A stretch of 64,000 nucleotides of DNA, taken from Allobosea sp. 47.2.35. Lineage in GTDB: Bacteria; Pseudomonadota; Alphaproteobacteria; Rhizobiales; Beijerinckiaceae. How positions within the stretch are numbered: the stretch's first letter is position 1; each line of letters starts with the position of its first letter. Positions 63,938 through 64,000 of the stretch are shown piece after piece. The position numbers and the translations under genes are program-made. Location: contig NZ_JANLGI010000014.1 in NCBI RefSeq assembly GCF_024655635.1, positions 90,016-154,015 on the forward strand, in the 5' to 3' direction. The notes under the pieces were generated by a model, which was not told where the DNA came from, did not search any database, and worked only from the letters and a program-made list of their open reading frames with translations.

Positions 63938-64000
63938 GGCGGGGGGGGGGGGGGGGGGGGGGGCGGGGGCGCGGGCCCCCCCCCCCCCCCCCCGGCGCCC
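63938..64000. other. Homopolymer G and C runs at the window end, probable artefact
   Basis: A 23-base G run (63941-63963) and an 18-base C run (63976-63993), separated by a short GC-only stretch, end the window. Such runs are typical of low-signal ends in two-colour sequencing or of misassembled contig tips, and should not be treated as biology. Confidence 0.85.

Overview
The window is GC-rich, densely coded DNA of an alphaproteobacterium. Several features point to the order Hyphomicrobiales (Rhizobiales): the amgK-murU-addB-addA-trxA block, alphaproteobacterial-type AddAB, a candidate Irr (ICE) operator, and an OlsB-like ornithine-lipid acyltransferase. A Bosea-like genus is my best guess from overall style, but no marker gene here fixes the genus. 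The window opens inside a gene. It ends in a 23-base G run and an 18-base C run that look like a contig-end sequencing artefact.

Layout. 1-9070: cell-wall sugar recycling (amgK, murU), double-strand-break repair (addB, addA), a DUF1345 membrane protein and thioredoxin, closed by a strong hairpin. 9092-17480: DoxX protein, class A penicillin-binding protein, Bcr/CflA-type efflux pump, a glutathione-transferase-like protein, diaminopropionate ammonia-lyase with a divergent Lrp regulator, and a ClC channel. 17490-25558: a 2H phosphoesterase, a four-gene ABC importer (ATPase, binding protein, two permeases) with a REP-like double hairpin inside it, an aldo/keto reductase, an M20 peptidase and an acetamidase/formamidase. 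25716-27263: an ankyrin-repeat protein.

27455-43096 is an iron-acquisition island. It holds an exporter-fold ABC protein, a FhuC-like ATPase, an AraC regulator, a siderophore receptor behind a candidate Irr box, a FhuD-like binding protein, a fused FhuB permease, a DUF2218-SIP fusion reductase, a FecI/FecR pair, an STN-bearing TonB receptor, a second binding protein and a free-standing DUF2218 protein. DUF2218 occurs twice, with its Cys-x-His and His-Leu positions at identical spacing, which suggests a role in iron or siderophore handling.

43157-51296 is the most unusual part. It encodes a 1940-residue Gly-rich autotransporter, a serine hydrolase whose stop codon abuts the autotransporter start, and a GAF-LytTR regulator. 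Upstream of the hydrolase lie two 11-bp direct repeats with a 21-bp period, matching the AlgR-type LytTR core. I read this as a self-contained, LytTR-controlled surface-protein module. A truncated EAL gene and tRNA-Ser(GGA) follow. 52377-63814 is housekeeping: msrA, comM, a hybrid histidine kinase, an OlsB-like acyltransferase, an epimerase-like protein, queG, a second glutathione-transferase-like protein, uppP and an MFS exporter. I found no CRISPR array, prophage, insertion sequence or rRNA.
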